Shown here piece by piece: positions 1 to 14,095 of a stretch of 64,000 nt of DNA. Numbering within the stretch: the stretch's first letter is position 1; each line of letters begins with the position of its first letter. The stretch covers positions 297,524 to 361,523 of the forward strand of contig MDYQ01000121.1 in NCBI GenBank assembly GCA_003024175.1, in the 5' to 3' direction. Below the pieces are notes generated by a model, which saw nothing but the letters and a program-made list of their open reading frames with translations, searched no databases and had not been told where the DNA came from. The translations under genes were made by a program, and so were the position numbers. Origin of the DNA: Planoprotostelium fungivorum (Eukaryota; Evosea; Variosea; Cavosteliida; Cavosteliaceae).

Positions 1-519
1 GGCAGCCTCTGTGAGAGAAGACAGGCCACTGGTGACGAAAATGAGACGAGGGGTCGATGATTTGAGAAGCAATGGCACGAAGGTGTGGGTGAGAATGTGA
101 GTTCCAGTGACGTTCGTATCCCAAGCCTGGTTGAAGCACTCCCGAACGCTGATCTTTCCTTCCACTAAGGCCTGATCGAAAGATGCACCTGATCGCTGTC
201 ATAAGATGGATCGTGTGTGAGACTCAGAATCACCTGCGTTATTGATGAGAACGTCCAAATGACCTGTCTTGGAGGAGATCGCATCGAATGCCTGTGAGAT
301 GGAATCATCGCTGGACACATCGACTTGGACGGGAGTGATGTTCGATCGACTGTCGCTCGATAGAGCTTTGACTGTTTTGATTGCCTCTTCCGCCTTCTCC
401 AAACTGCGACTGCCCAAGAAGATCTCATACGGTGTCGCTGACGTGTAGAGCGCCTTGACGACCTCCAATCCTAATCCAGTGTTGGCTCCCGTGACGAAGA
501 CTCTGCTCTGCTCGCTCAT
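1..519 (-). CDS. short-chain dehydrogenase/reductase, N-terminal part
   Basis: Begins at an ATG at 519 (MSEQSRVFVTGANTGLG) and runs off the left edge, so the C-terminal half is missing. The Rossmann nucleotide-binding motif TGANTGLG is at residues 10-17 and the structural NNAG motif is near residue 90, as in classical SDR enzymes that reduce or oxidise small molecules with NAD(P). A 45-nt intron (about 189-233) interrupts the gene just after NNAG. Exon 2 resumes with ASFDQALVEGKISVRE and continues to IFVTSGLSS, which should carry the catalytic Ser; the YxxxK motif lies outside the window. The family resembles the carbonyl reductase/retinol dehydrogenase-like group, but the substrate cannot be told. 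The next gene (GH47) is on the same strand, with a 348-bp gap. Confidence 0.85.
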
Positions 520-867
520 TGTGTAGTTGTGTGTGATATGACAACATCGAATGTCCTATTACCCTCGGCCCTCCGATGTGCGGTCCTCCGATACGGTATA
601 TCATCCGCGGGACTTGTAATACCTATTTGTCCGAACCGTGCAAGCGACATGTGGAACTTATCAGCTTATCGTGCAACCGTAGTATATTCGTATTGGTAGT
701 TCTTTCTACTGCCCAACGATCACAAGCGGAAGACGTCAGCCGTATAGCTGTATAGAAGAACAAGTACATCCTTTATTTGTGAGAGATCACAACTAATGTC
801 AAACGACATGCAGATGCATCTTTGTGTGATGTCATCCTTATAGATCTATACGGCAGACTGTCTACAT
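520..867. other. intergenic gap, SDR 5' side / mannosidase 3' side
   Basis: There is no convincing reading frame. It holds the SDR promoter and the GH47 3' untranslated region. The only notable composition is several short AT-rich stretches. No RNA gene is visible. Confidence 0.5.
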
Positions 868-3765
<2,898 letters not shown>

Positions 3766-3857
3766 CTCGATAGAGCTGCTGGTGATGATGTCCAAGGCGG
3801 CCGAAGAAAAATCATTCCAGGAAATTTCTCATGCTTCTGCACCACCTAAGCAAGGAA

Positions 3858-6800
3858 ACAGATCAGAGAAGAACTTCCCGCCATTGTATTAGACAGACAC
3901 CATCAGGAGAATATTCTAGACGCACGAGAGAACAAGTTTTTGATGGTGAGTGCTGTTGATCGATGTCTTACGATGGAGGATATACAAGGATGTTAGCTTG
4001 GTCCTCGAACATCAGGTTGATTCTGATTCCATCTTACAGTGGTCATGCAAGTTGGTATTACTTCTGACAGATTGAAATTAGCACAGGTGATGATTCAGTT
4101 GTTTTCTAATGCATCTGAATGTCACACAGCTATTATTATCTGGTGGAAGAAACGAAGAAGCTCTGACGATCTATGAGAAGATCATTTCCACCGATCCTCT
4201 CTGTATCGATGCCATCACTGGTCGAGGAGGTTGTCTGTGGAACTTGGGAAAGAAGAATGGTGAACGATCCCATTCGACACCGGATGATTGACACCGTTTC
4301 ATAGAGGCCGTTCAGTGTTATATGACCGTCCTCACCAACGATCCAGATCATGTCATCGCCCTCTACGGTCTGGCACTCGCTCATTATGATTGTAGACAAT
4401 TCATCCAGATGGTGATCTAGATCATCCCATTTCACATCTTCTGATCAGATGAACTACAGATCACCCTCTTAGAGAGAGCTCATCACTGCCTGTACAAACT
4501 TCCAGCCGATTCTGACTACCGAAACAAAATTACGCTTCTTTACGTACAAGCCATCACCGACTACGGCACTCAACTCAAAATGGAGGGAAATCGAGAGGCC
4601 GGTCAGTACATGAAATTTCACCGATATTCCCGTGAAAACTCATCGAAAGTTCAGCCATCTCTCACTACACGAAGGCCATACAGTTGTACCCCAATCACGC
4701 TCCCACCTTCTACAATTCGGGTGTGCTGTGCAGTGACATGGGCAGATTAGACGAAGCTCTGACGTACTACAACCGGGCAATCATGATCGATCCCTACTGC
4801 GCCGAGGCCCACTGCAACATCGGTTTCGTGGAAAAATCGCGCGGGAATAATCTCGCGGCGATCGAGCATTATGCAAGAGCCATACGAGTTCGGCCGAATT
4901 ACGACATTGCACTTCACAACATGGCCGTAGCGATGTCAGATCTGGGAACTGAAATGAAAAACCGAGGAGACGTAAAGGTGAATTTCATCGAAATGAAACG
5001 GTCACATTACAATGAAACCGTGTCTCACGGTAACAGGGAGGCATTTCGAAATACAAGGAGGCCATACATTATGACGTGAGATACTCACCTGCCTATTATA
5101 ATCTGGGTGTGGCTTACACTCAATTGGGTAAGAGCAACAAGGCCAAGGTGTGAAGACGTCATCATTCTTCATCCAACATATTACCAGCACATGTATGAGC
5201 TGGCGATCAGCTTCAATCCAACGTACGCAGAAGCTCACAACAACTTGGGAGTATTATACGAGAGGAAGGGCAATGTAGAGAAGGCATTACAATGCTACCG
5301 AGTGGCTGTCAGCAGTAATCCTCAGTTCATTCAGCCACTGAATAACATTGGAGTCATATTCACTGCCCAAGGAAAAGTGAGGACGATTTCATCTGACGAA
5401 TATAAAACCAAGTTTATTCGATTTGAATGATTCACCCTGCGCAGGTGGATGAGGCTATTGTCAATCTGATGGCTGTCATCGAAGCGAAGCCAGAGTACAG
5501 TGAAACGTACAACAATTTGGGTGTGCTGTACAGAGATCTGGGTGACATCCCACAATCCATCAGCAACTACGACAAGTGTCTCCAAGTCAATCCATCCGCA
5601 CCGAATGCAGCGCAGAACCGTCTCTTGTCCATGAACTGTGAGTTCACTTCCCGCCAAAATTTTCCCGCCACATTTTCCCGCCGAAATGTAACATTCGGAA
5701 TCAGATTCGGACACACTCACCGTGGAAGAAGTGCAGAGAGCTCACTTTCATTGGGGCTCGACAGTTTGCCCCAAGCTACCACCACGCCCGAACCGGCGCG
5801 TTGTAGACGGACGAGCCATCCGAGTGGGCTATATCAGCCCCGATTTTTTCACGCATTCCGTCTCTTACTTTATCGAATCTCTCTTGTCCAATCACAACAA
5901 TAAGGAATGCACGGCCGTATGGTGAGTCCATCTACATCGAGTACATCTCCATCGAACACTGAAGCCAGTACGGAGAAATAAGGAAAAATGTGAAGAGGAG
6001 TAGAAGGCTGAAGAGTATACAGTTATTCGAACGCCCACATAGAAGACGCGAGAACCATCGAATTAAGGAAGATGGTGAAAGAGTGGAGAAATGTCAACGG
6101 AATCTCTGCACAAGAGGTGATAGCAAATCCAAAGGAGAATGACATGTTGAAATAAGCTGAATGAGAAAAGGTGTGTAAGATGATTGTAGACGATGACATC
6201 GATGTTCTCGTTGAACTGGCCGGTCACACTGCGGGAAATCGCATGGATGTCATCAATTTACGTCCCTGTGCCATACAGATGACCTATTTGGGCTATCCAA
6301 ATACAACGGGGCACCCTTGCATGGACTACCGCATGACCGACGAGGTAGAGATATCATTTTTATTATTTTTGGTTCGTTGTAGATTGATGGAGTCAGGTCT
6401 GCGATCCCCACCACACGACGCAAAAATTCTCGGAAAAATTGTTGAGGATTCCTGGAAGTTTCTTGTGCTACACCCCACCCAAACAGGCCCCTCTCATATC
6501 CTCACGAAATTTCCCCATGTTATCGAAATCTCCTTGACTTTTCTACGTCTCTCCAGCCCCCCACCTTCACAACGGTTACGTCACCTTCGGCTCCTTCAAC
6601 AACTTGGCCAAAATCACAGATTCAGTCATCTCCCTGTGGTCCAAAGTCTTGATCGCAGTACCCCACTCGGTAAGAGGATGATGTCATGATGACGAATGAT
6701 GACGTCATCACGCAGAGATTGGTGGTCAAGTGTAAGCCATTCGTCAGTCAATCCGTTCGCGCCAGATTTTTGGCTCGCTTTGCAGTTCACGGGATCGATC

Positions 6801-7519
6801 CTTTTCGGTGAATGTTCTTCGAATCGAAATTTCCATCGATTCTCATACGTCGTGAAGTTTCGATACGAGACGGGCAGGGGTTTTATTTCATTTTAATTGT
6901 TTTTACAGGATAGACATGATGGGGTTGACATCACTGACTGAAGATCACCTGAGGAGTTATCGATTGATGGATGTCAGTCTGGATACGTTTCCCTACGCTG
7001 GTACTACCACTACCTGCGAAGCATTGTACATGGGTGTACCCGTACTCACTCTCACGGGAAAGGTAAGACATGAAGTCAGACCACGATCACATCACATCTC
7101 ATGATCACATCTCATGATCACATCACATCTCCAACATCACATCTCATGATCACATCACATCTCAAACATCACATGACATGACGAGATGATTGCATAAGGG
7201 ATGTTGAACGAAACGACAGACACACGCACAGAATGTATCAGCGTCCATACTGAAGGCCGTGGGCTGCGATCGATTCATCTGCGACACAGACATCTCCTTC
7301 GTGGAGGCTGCAAAGTCCATCTGCGAGGACCTCGTCGATCTACAACGAGTCCGCGCTTCCCTGAGGGCCCAGATGCAGTCTTCACCCCTGTGCGACGCAC
7401 CGAATTTTACGAGAAAAGTCGAAGAAATGTACAGGAAAATCTGTACGGAGGAAGCAGAGGAGGACGAGAGGATCACTCTACAACGAGACACGAAGGGCTC
7501 GACGACGGGCGCGTTGTAG
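3858..7519 (+). CDS. SPINDLY-like GT41 protein O-fucosyl/O-GlcNAc transferase
   Basis: A nucleo-cytoplasmic TPR glycosyltransferase that modifies Ser/Thr of target proteins. A run of about 8-10 TPRs spans roughly 4130-5630 (for example NNLGVLYERKGNVEKALQCY and YNNLGVLYRDLGDIPQSI). The GT41 catalytic part follows: RAIRVGYISPDFFTHSVSYF, DVLVELAGHTAGNRMDV, QMTYLGYPNTTGHPCMDYR and DTFPYAGTTTTCEALYMGVP. The YAGTTTTCE block is the SPINDLY signature, and plant SPY is a protein O-fucosyltransferase, so that activity is the better guess. The C-terminus reads EEMYRKICTEEAEEDE and then stop TAG at 7517-7519, which falls inside a CGTTGTAG octamer. There are ten or more short introns. The 5' end is unresolved: the frame is open from about 3858 (IREELPAIVLD) but the first ATG exon is not certain. 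The gene is divergent from GH47 and the two starts lie very close. Confidence 0.88.
7070..7195 (+). repeat. short tandem CACATCTCATGAT repeats in a SPINDLY intron
   Basis: Overlapping copies of CACATCTCATGATCACATC and variants fill the last intron of the SPINDLY-like gene, between the exon ending VLTLTGK and the C-terminal exon. It is low-complexity; no gene is seen in it. Confidence 0.7.
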
Positions 7520-7546
7520 TGAGACGAATAAATTTTCGAGCGATTT

Positions 7547-9037
7547 TTATCTTTCTTCGAGGGGAACGAGGCCGCCGCGGTTCTTCTCTTCGTCGTCGTC
7601 GTCTTCGTCGATTCTCTGAATGAATCTCTGTGGTCATCGTATCAATACATCTCTCTCTCCAATTTGTGCCGTGATAATGATGTGATGTGATGATGTGATA
7701 CGATGAACTGATGTGATGATAAACTGTGATGATGATCACCTGCTGTTGACTTTCGTTCGCCTTCTTCTGGTGGCGATATACGAAATAGACCGCACCCGCC
7801 AGTGCCAATACCAACAGAATGGCCACCAAGAAGGCTATGAATACGAACAACTGCATCCTTCAGATTCTACCTCCTCTCTCCCCTCACCTTGTTCGAAGTC
7901 TGCACCATCGGCACGTTCAGATCTGCCAGAAGAATGAACGACATATACTCGATTTCAAGTCATCTCACCGAACGAATAAGACCAGTACAAGTGTCTGTGG
8001 CTTAGATTCAGCCTCGGTAGGGTCATGTCGATGTCTAAAACGGGTGGAAAATATCGTTCTATGGAATAATCGAAATCCGCGTTGTAGAGCGTGCCGTTGC
8101 CCCCCGTCAGGGAGAGATCTACGTCGGAGATACGTACGTATTCGGATACGTACATGTCGTTCGTATACATGAAGTTTACGCCCCGTGATCTTTTCGTGAG
8201 GGGGTTGTCTAACGATCTAACGTCTAAAACGCTGATGTCCGCGACAGATACGACGGAAAAGTGTAAGCTATGGTGTTTCAGAGGATGATGTCGCACGTGC
8301 ATCACGGTGACGATGTCGGGTGATGATGATCACCTGGCGTTGGTGGCTTGAGTGACCCAGTTGTACGCAGTCATCTCACAGAGAATACTGTATGGATGGA
8401 ATTGAATGGTATCATTCCAAGAGCCGTCCAGTGTGGTGGCGTTGTACAGCATGCTGTAAGAGATTTTGATCTGGGTCTTGCCTGCGGTACCTTTTCACTT
8501 TCATCAGAAATTTGACATCGATCCGCATGCTGAAACAGACTCTATGAACTCGATCGTGAGAGGTAAATGTGATCACCATTCATCCCAGCTGGCAAAAATT
8601 CAGACGGTTCGAATTCGCTCTCGAACGTGACAGTGTCGGCCATGGTTGCATTGAGACCGAGACGAGGCTCTCTGAGATAGTCGTGCTGACAAGTCGTATT
8701 GAATCGAAGTCTACTGAAGGGAAATCCCCAAATCTCTCCGTTCGAATCAACTTCGCCTGAGTTCGTCCTCAGATCGCGTTTGATGGTGATGTGATCATTT
8801 TGACTCACTGATGCGACCGTATTGCACACTGATATACCAATATTGTGTGTCAGGTATACTGGCGTTCGTTAGCACCCATTCTGGGTGATCTCTGTCGAAA
8901 TACAGCGTCGTGTCATTGAATGGTGTCGTCAGTGTGATGTCAGTGCTGTTCTTGTCGCATATCAAGAGAGACAGACATGATTGGATGGTAAGAGTGAAGA
9001 ATAGAAAGAGAGCCCACGGTCTCCATCTGTTTGTCAT
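7547..9037 (-). CDS. putative type I single-pass membrane protein, unknown family
   Basis: ATG at 9037. The first 25 residues (RPWALFLFFTLTIQSCLSL) form a clear signal peptide. The ectodomain has Cys and many NxT/S sites and is spread over several short exons. One strong membrane helix lies near the C-terminus (LFVFIAFLVAILLVLALAGA, about 7790-7850). After one intron the cytosolic tail reads RFIQRIDEDDDDEEKN and ends at TAA 7547-7549, so it is short and acidic. I do not recognise the ectodomain. It resembles small surface receptors or adhesion proteins of amoebae only in layout. It is convergent with the SPINDLY-like gene (27 bp between stops). A CGTTGTAG octamer lies about 30 bp upstream of its start. 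Confidence 0.65.
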
Positions 9038-9169
9038 CTCTCCTTTCCTTGAATCAGCCTCCCGTCGCTCGTTGTAGTTGGAAAGGAAATTCGATTTTCT
9101 TCTTTTTATTTCGTTTCCTCACATCACACATCATCCCATGATGATGTTCCTTCACGTGCACTCCTCCCT

Positions 9170-11242
9170 CTAAAACTGCTGCTGTTGATTCGAATACATG
9201 AACTGGCTCTGTTGCTGTTGTTGTGCCTGCTGCTGCGCGGCCTGCTGTGCCTGCTGCTGTGCCTGTTGCTGAGCCTGCTGCTGAGCCTGTTGCTGTGCTT
9301 GCTGCTGTGCCTGTTGATGCTGCGTGAACATCCTCGCTTGATTCGAATAATTCGGAGCCTGCCCGAACGCTTGACCTCTCCCCTGCGCTCTCAACATCTG
9401 AGACGTGTCAACAACTACACGCCCTGTCCATACGGTACCTCTAATTGTGCCGCCGTCGCGTTCGGTGCCCTGTTGACTGTCGGTTGACTTTGCCCCATTG
9501 GAGCCTGTCCCGGCCGCATGCCCACTGATTGAGTTAAAGAGGTCGATCGTTGCGTCTTACCTTGAGGTGCGGCCTGCGTGGTGTTCATCATCCCTCCGTT
9601 CTGTTGCTGCTGCTGAAGCTGCTGACGTTTCATCTGATGGCTGTCAGTTCGGGGGATTCCGAAGAAATTTCCTTTTTCCCGGGAAGGGAGGGGATTCCGA
9701 GGAAATTTTCACCTCATGCTGGTACTTGGATATGATATTCATGTAATTCAACATCTGCGTCTGCTGAGCTGTAAGAGGTTTGTGATCTCTGTGTGCAGTG
9801 AGAGCATCTTGCTTCTGCTGGTGGGTGAACTGCCTGGCAATATGTTACGGACTGGGCAGAAATGTGGACAGCTCACTGGAGGGCGATGTTGGCGTCGAGA
9901 ACTTGCTTTGGGACCTGCTGATGGGGTGTGAGTCATCGAGGAAATTCCATCTACAACGCTCACCCGATTCATCATCTGTCTCTGCTGAGCGGCAGCGACT
10001 CCCGCTTGTGTGTTGCCAGGAGTAACTTGACCCTGTTTCTATCAATATCATCCTTCTCTTCAAGAGTGCAAGTTATACATATCAATAGATTGAATATAGA
10101 TAGGATAAATGTGTTCACCCTGCCCACGCCAGCACCAGGAGTAGAGCCAGCAGGTACAGCTCTCACGTTCAGATTCGAGTTCATTGCCATCTGTGATGAA
10201 AGTTGTGCCGCAGTATTTCCCGGCGGCAGACCCGGTGTGGCTCCCTGCGTTCCCGCTCAATTTGAAATTCAAATTTCGAATTCGCGTTCGCCGTCTTCGC
10301 TGACACACGAGAGAAATCGTGGAAAAATCTCACCATGGTGGGTCGCGTGGCAGTTGAGGTGAGCGTGGGCGACATCTGCTGCTGAGCGATTGTGGCTTGA
10401 TGAGATTGAGCCAAGACTCTCTGTGCCGCGTTAGGCGCCTGTGAGGGGGTCAATTTCACGAGAGGTGAGGTCGATGATCACCGCATTGCTGATGTTGACG
10501 GGAGATGAAGCTTTTGGGGGCTGTCTCACGCCCATGCCTGTGGACGTGGCCGACAGCATGGCCTTCAGGTGGTCGTGATGGAGATCGATGGAGGGTGGTT
10601 CGACTTTCATGTTGGTTGGCATGACGAGTGACTCGACCTTCTTCTCGATCTAATGACGTGAGATGGGAGGCGATTTCAATGAGATGAGATGACATCACAA
10701 TCCTGACTCACATCGTCACAGAGAGTGATGTAATCGTTGATACGTTCTACGAGGTTGGCGTTGTTCTGGTCTTGATACTCGGATAACATCTGTTGTTCCT
10801 CTTCTTCCATTTCAGGCAGAACCTTCGTGCGAAGTAATTCTGGAACTGAAAGATCCATCAGAAGAAATTCCATTGTTTCGCAGAGAGCCGATTGTTCATC
10901 AACGCATATGTATGATACGATGATTTGTCACCGAAATGAGGCTGTGCAGGGTCTACGATTTTAGGTTGAACGACAAAATGCATCAATCCCTTTCCAGCGT
11001 CGGTCAATAGAGCTTCGGCGAGATTATTAACTTGTCCGCTGATGACAGTGAATTGTTCCAAAACTTGAGGCCTTCACAGACATCAATTCGAATGGACGTC
11101 TCATACGTTTGAAAGATGATCACCATTGCAAGTTAGGATTGGACTCCAATTTAGTCTGTAACTTCCTTATACGATTTCTGAGATCGTCTGCTCTGCTTCT
11201 GATCGTGTGTAAGGAATTGAGGTATGCATCATGCGCAGACAT
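9170..11242 (-). CDS. Mediator complex subunit 8 (MED8)-like, Gln-rich C-terminus
   Basis: Probable head-module subunit of Mediator, the co-activator linking transcription factors to RNA polymerase II. Conserved points in order: an N-terminal helix (SLHTIRSRADDLRNRIRKLQ), LEQFTVISGQVNNLAEAL (typical of MED8), and VPELLRTKVLPEMEEEEQQM, which matches the MED8 'P.yLRTK..PE.EE' block. After residue ~220 the protein becomes low-complexity: Pro/Ser/Thr segments, then poly-Gln and a run of QQQA repeats (about 9205-9320), ending MYSNQQQQF, stop 9170-9172. The start is taken as MSAHDAYLNS at 11242. The frame stays open upstream to about 11340 without an ATG, so an extra 5' exon is possible. The tail is far longer than in animal MED8, as is common for amoebozoan transcription proteins. 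About eight short introns. Confidence 0.78.
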
Positions 11243-11492
11243 CGTATCACATGTTTGACCCTCCGTGTTACTCGCGTTGTAGTGCTGGTAATTGTTCCAT
11301 CCCAAATTTTCAGGAATATCTCCTCCCTGTACAGCAACACACACTATCCTAAGGACCACGCTTAATCCTCATCCTCCATATTATCCATCGTGATGCGAAT
11401 GATAGGAACGTTAAACATCACGATTCTGTTCGCTGATCAGACCTGACTCACACAGAGACACGCATAGATACAGGGTTTACACAGATCTACGA

Positions 11493-13709
11493 TTGCTCTC
11501 CATCACCAAAGCCATCTGGAATACCAGCGACGTAGCCTCCGCCTCGGCAGATTTAGGCCTCGGAGTTTTTAACCAGACCAAAGTGTTGAGACCGATTGGG
11601 GAGTTTCAGTTGCGGGAAACGACCATCATCAGCATCATCTTTTACTTTGTGCGCAGAAAACTACGCCCAAATACGGAACCCACTTCTCATCTTGCATTCA
11701 TCAACATCATTGAGAAGCTGTCAACCTCGTGGGTGTTTGGATGATATCGATATCACCATACATGATCAAAACGGAGGGAAACTCTCAGCGACATATAGAG
11801 GATCTTCTTTTTCTTCCGTTCGACCTCAGCTGACGAAATCATCAGGCACAGATGAATGGCGGAAATGCGGGCAATATCGAGGAGCTCAAGAGGGGTGAGG
11901 CCATCGACGATCCTAGCGACCTATTGCTCCCTCCTTCTATTCTATATCACATTATCGGGCACCGATTGATTCCCACACAGAACTCTATCAGCAGATCCTC
12001 GACGTAACACCCACATACTTACATCGAGACAAGTCACCGTTCACATCATCCCTGTCTACATCGGATCTTATCGGAATGATAGAGACACTCACCCTCGCGG
12101 CAACGATCGATGCCGGGAGAGATCCTCTCTCATTCGAAGACGTCGACGTCAAGAACATCGAAGATGGACCTTCCATTATCTCTAAATACTGTGTTCCATC
12201 CGATCGTCTCGTCACTGCAGCTGCTGGGCTGCCCCAAGAAGGTAAGCTCTCATCATCATAAGTCTGTCCGTGTGAATATTCAACGATCACCAAGGGCTTT
12301 TGGGGCTATCAGCAGGTAGCAAGTGGGCGACGCTGGGTATTCACCTGAGGAGGATTCACGCTCAAAATACGAGGACCCTGACGGGTGATCTACACCGTTG
12401 TAGACAGTACGTAACTGACTTCCGAGAAGCTGTCGAGAACTCGAAACGGCCGCAAGAGGTACAGCCTCCCCCGAATCGAACTTTCGCAGAAGATCGTGAG
12501 AAGTTTCGTCCCAAACCGTTCGCTGAATGGATTCAGACATGGACGTGTTTGGATTCTATCCGTTGAAAGATCCGTTGGATTTGGTCAAGTGCAATCACTG
12601 TCTGAAAACCATCAAATCGAGCCGTTTCACTCAACACTTATGTGAGAGTGACATGCATGATGATGGACGATGGATGATCGTGATGGGCGATGAACTGATG
12701 ATGAGAACAGACCAGTGTCCACAGAGTTTCGATTTAGAGAATTTCTGTCCGACAGAAGAGATAGTTAAGCCAAAGAAGAAGAATGATATCCTTTCCTCTC
12801 TTCTCATCCTCTCCATCGTTCTCCTTGACTGATGTACGTAACGTACGCAAAGAGCCCCCACAACTGCCGAAAATCACCGAAATCTCATCAGACACGACGG
12901 TGGGGAAGATTCCAAGAAATGGCTCGGAACATTCAAAGAACAACCCGTCGAAGGCTTTACCACCGAACGACCCCAAGAGGAAGAGAGAGTCCATCTACAA
13001 CGCTGTAAATCCTCCACCTCCAGCTCGCACCAGCCTCGCCACAGATCCCCCAGTCAAAAAAGAAAAGAAATCGAAATCGAAGAAGAAAGTCAAACCGGAG
13101 CCGGCTCCATCTACAACGCAACAAAACCCCGTAGTCATCTCATCACCCAACAAAAGGGTCGTGGGGACAGCTGCCAACGCCAGCATGTCACCTCTTAAGA
13201 CGTCGGGCTCACTACCGAGGGTGACGAGTTCGGTCACGTCATCGAATGGTAACACACAATATACACCCATGGTTGTTCCCGCCATTTTTGCCAACATGAA
13301 GGAGGACCTGGCCCAGAGTGGGTCGCAGCCCGAAACATTTCAAGGGAAGTTGCAGCCTCCACAATTTGACGAAGTCGATCTGGAGTACTTTTCAAGTGAG
13401 TCATGATCTTCATAATCTAAACGTCGTCACCATCGAGATCATCTTGGCGATGATCACATCACCATCATCAGCCACATCACATAGATCATCGTCATCATGA
13501 TCCATCATGAACACAATCATGCATCAACACTAAAACTAACGATATGACAAGGGATGTCTGACCCCATGCCTGCGGAAGACTACGTTCCCGGCTTTGGAGG
13601 AGACAGCGGCCTCGTTGGCGTCAACGACGAGTGGAGTGGAATCGATTTAGGAGGTGACATCAACCTCGAGAGCATGGGAACGTTTGAAGATTTGTCTCTC
13701 CTCTTATAG
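11493..13709 (+). CDS. ATXN7/Sgf73-like SAGA subunit (5' part unresolved)
   Basis: The recognisable part is a zinc-finger-like segment near 12540-12640, MDVFGFYPLKDPLDLVKCNH, followed by C..., SSRFTQHL and a Cys after an intron. It resembles the N-terminal zinc finger of ATXN7/Sgf73, which anchors the SAGA deubiquitinase module. A canonical 41-nt GTGAG...TTCAG intron (about 12496-12536) joins it in frame to the upstream segment ending RTFAED. Downstream lies a basic region (KKEKKSKSKKKVKPEP, typical of nuclear proteins), then an acidic C-terminus ending INLESMGTFEDLSLLL, stop 13707-13709. The upstream exons (12000-12500; LYQQILDVTPTYLHR, LIGMIETLTLAATIDAGRDP) match nothing I know. The 5' end is only a guess, as frames between 11.49 and 11.95 kb are ambiguous. 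Alternative: two adjacent genes. Confidence 0.5.
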
Positions 13710-14095
13710 AGAGGTGAGGGTGATGATCATCAACACCACAATCCATCATCGGACGATGTTGCTGAAAGTTTTGACAGGAGACGAGGTCGTTCGTGAGAAA
13801 TGAAGAGAAAGACGATGTTTTATTCTATTTTATTTTACGTTGTAGATACGACTCAATTCTTCAGTTTTTCGGAAATGTTGCCATTTGGTGCTCTTGTTGA
13901 TGGGACATCATGTTTCACAATGTAAGGATAGGCAATGCTGGGAGCGCTCCCACATTTAATCTGTTGGGTCCAAACACAACTGTTCAAGGCATCACTCCCA
14001 ACCTCTTCTCCAGGGTCAATCAGAGTGATCCTCTCTTCACTCTGACGAGTGGTTTTAGCGCTACTTCCGTACGTTCTTTTGAGGGTAATGTGGCG
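13710..14095. other. intergenic gap before the RING-TRAF gene
   Basis: It contains one CGTTGTAG octamer at 13839 and an open frame in phase with the RING-TRAF gene from an ATG at 13910. The true start of that gene may therefore be 13910 rather than 14096. Otherwise no gene is visible. Confidence 0.4.

Noticed and set aside
12527-12566. Two overlapping genes at the Sgf73-like finger
   Set aside because: A canonical 41-nt GTGAG...TTCAG intron joins the frames without overlap, so one gene is simpler.
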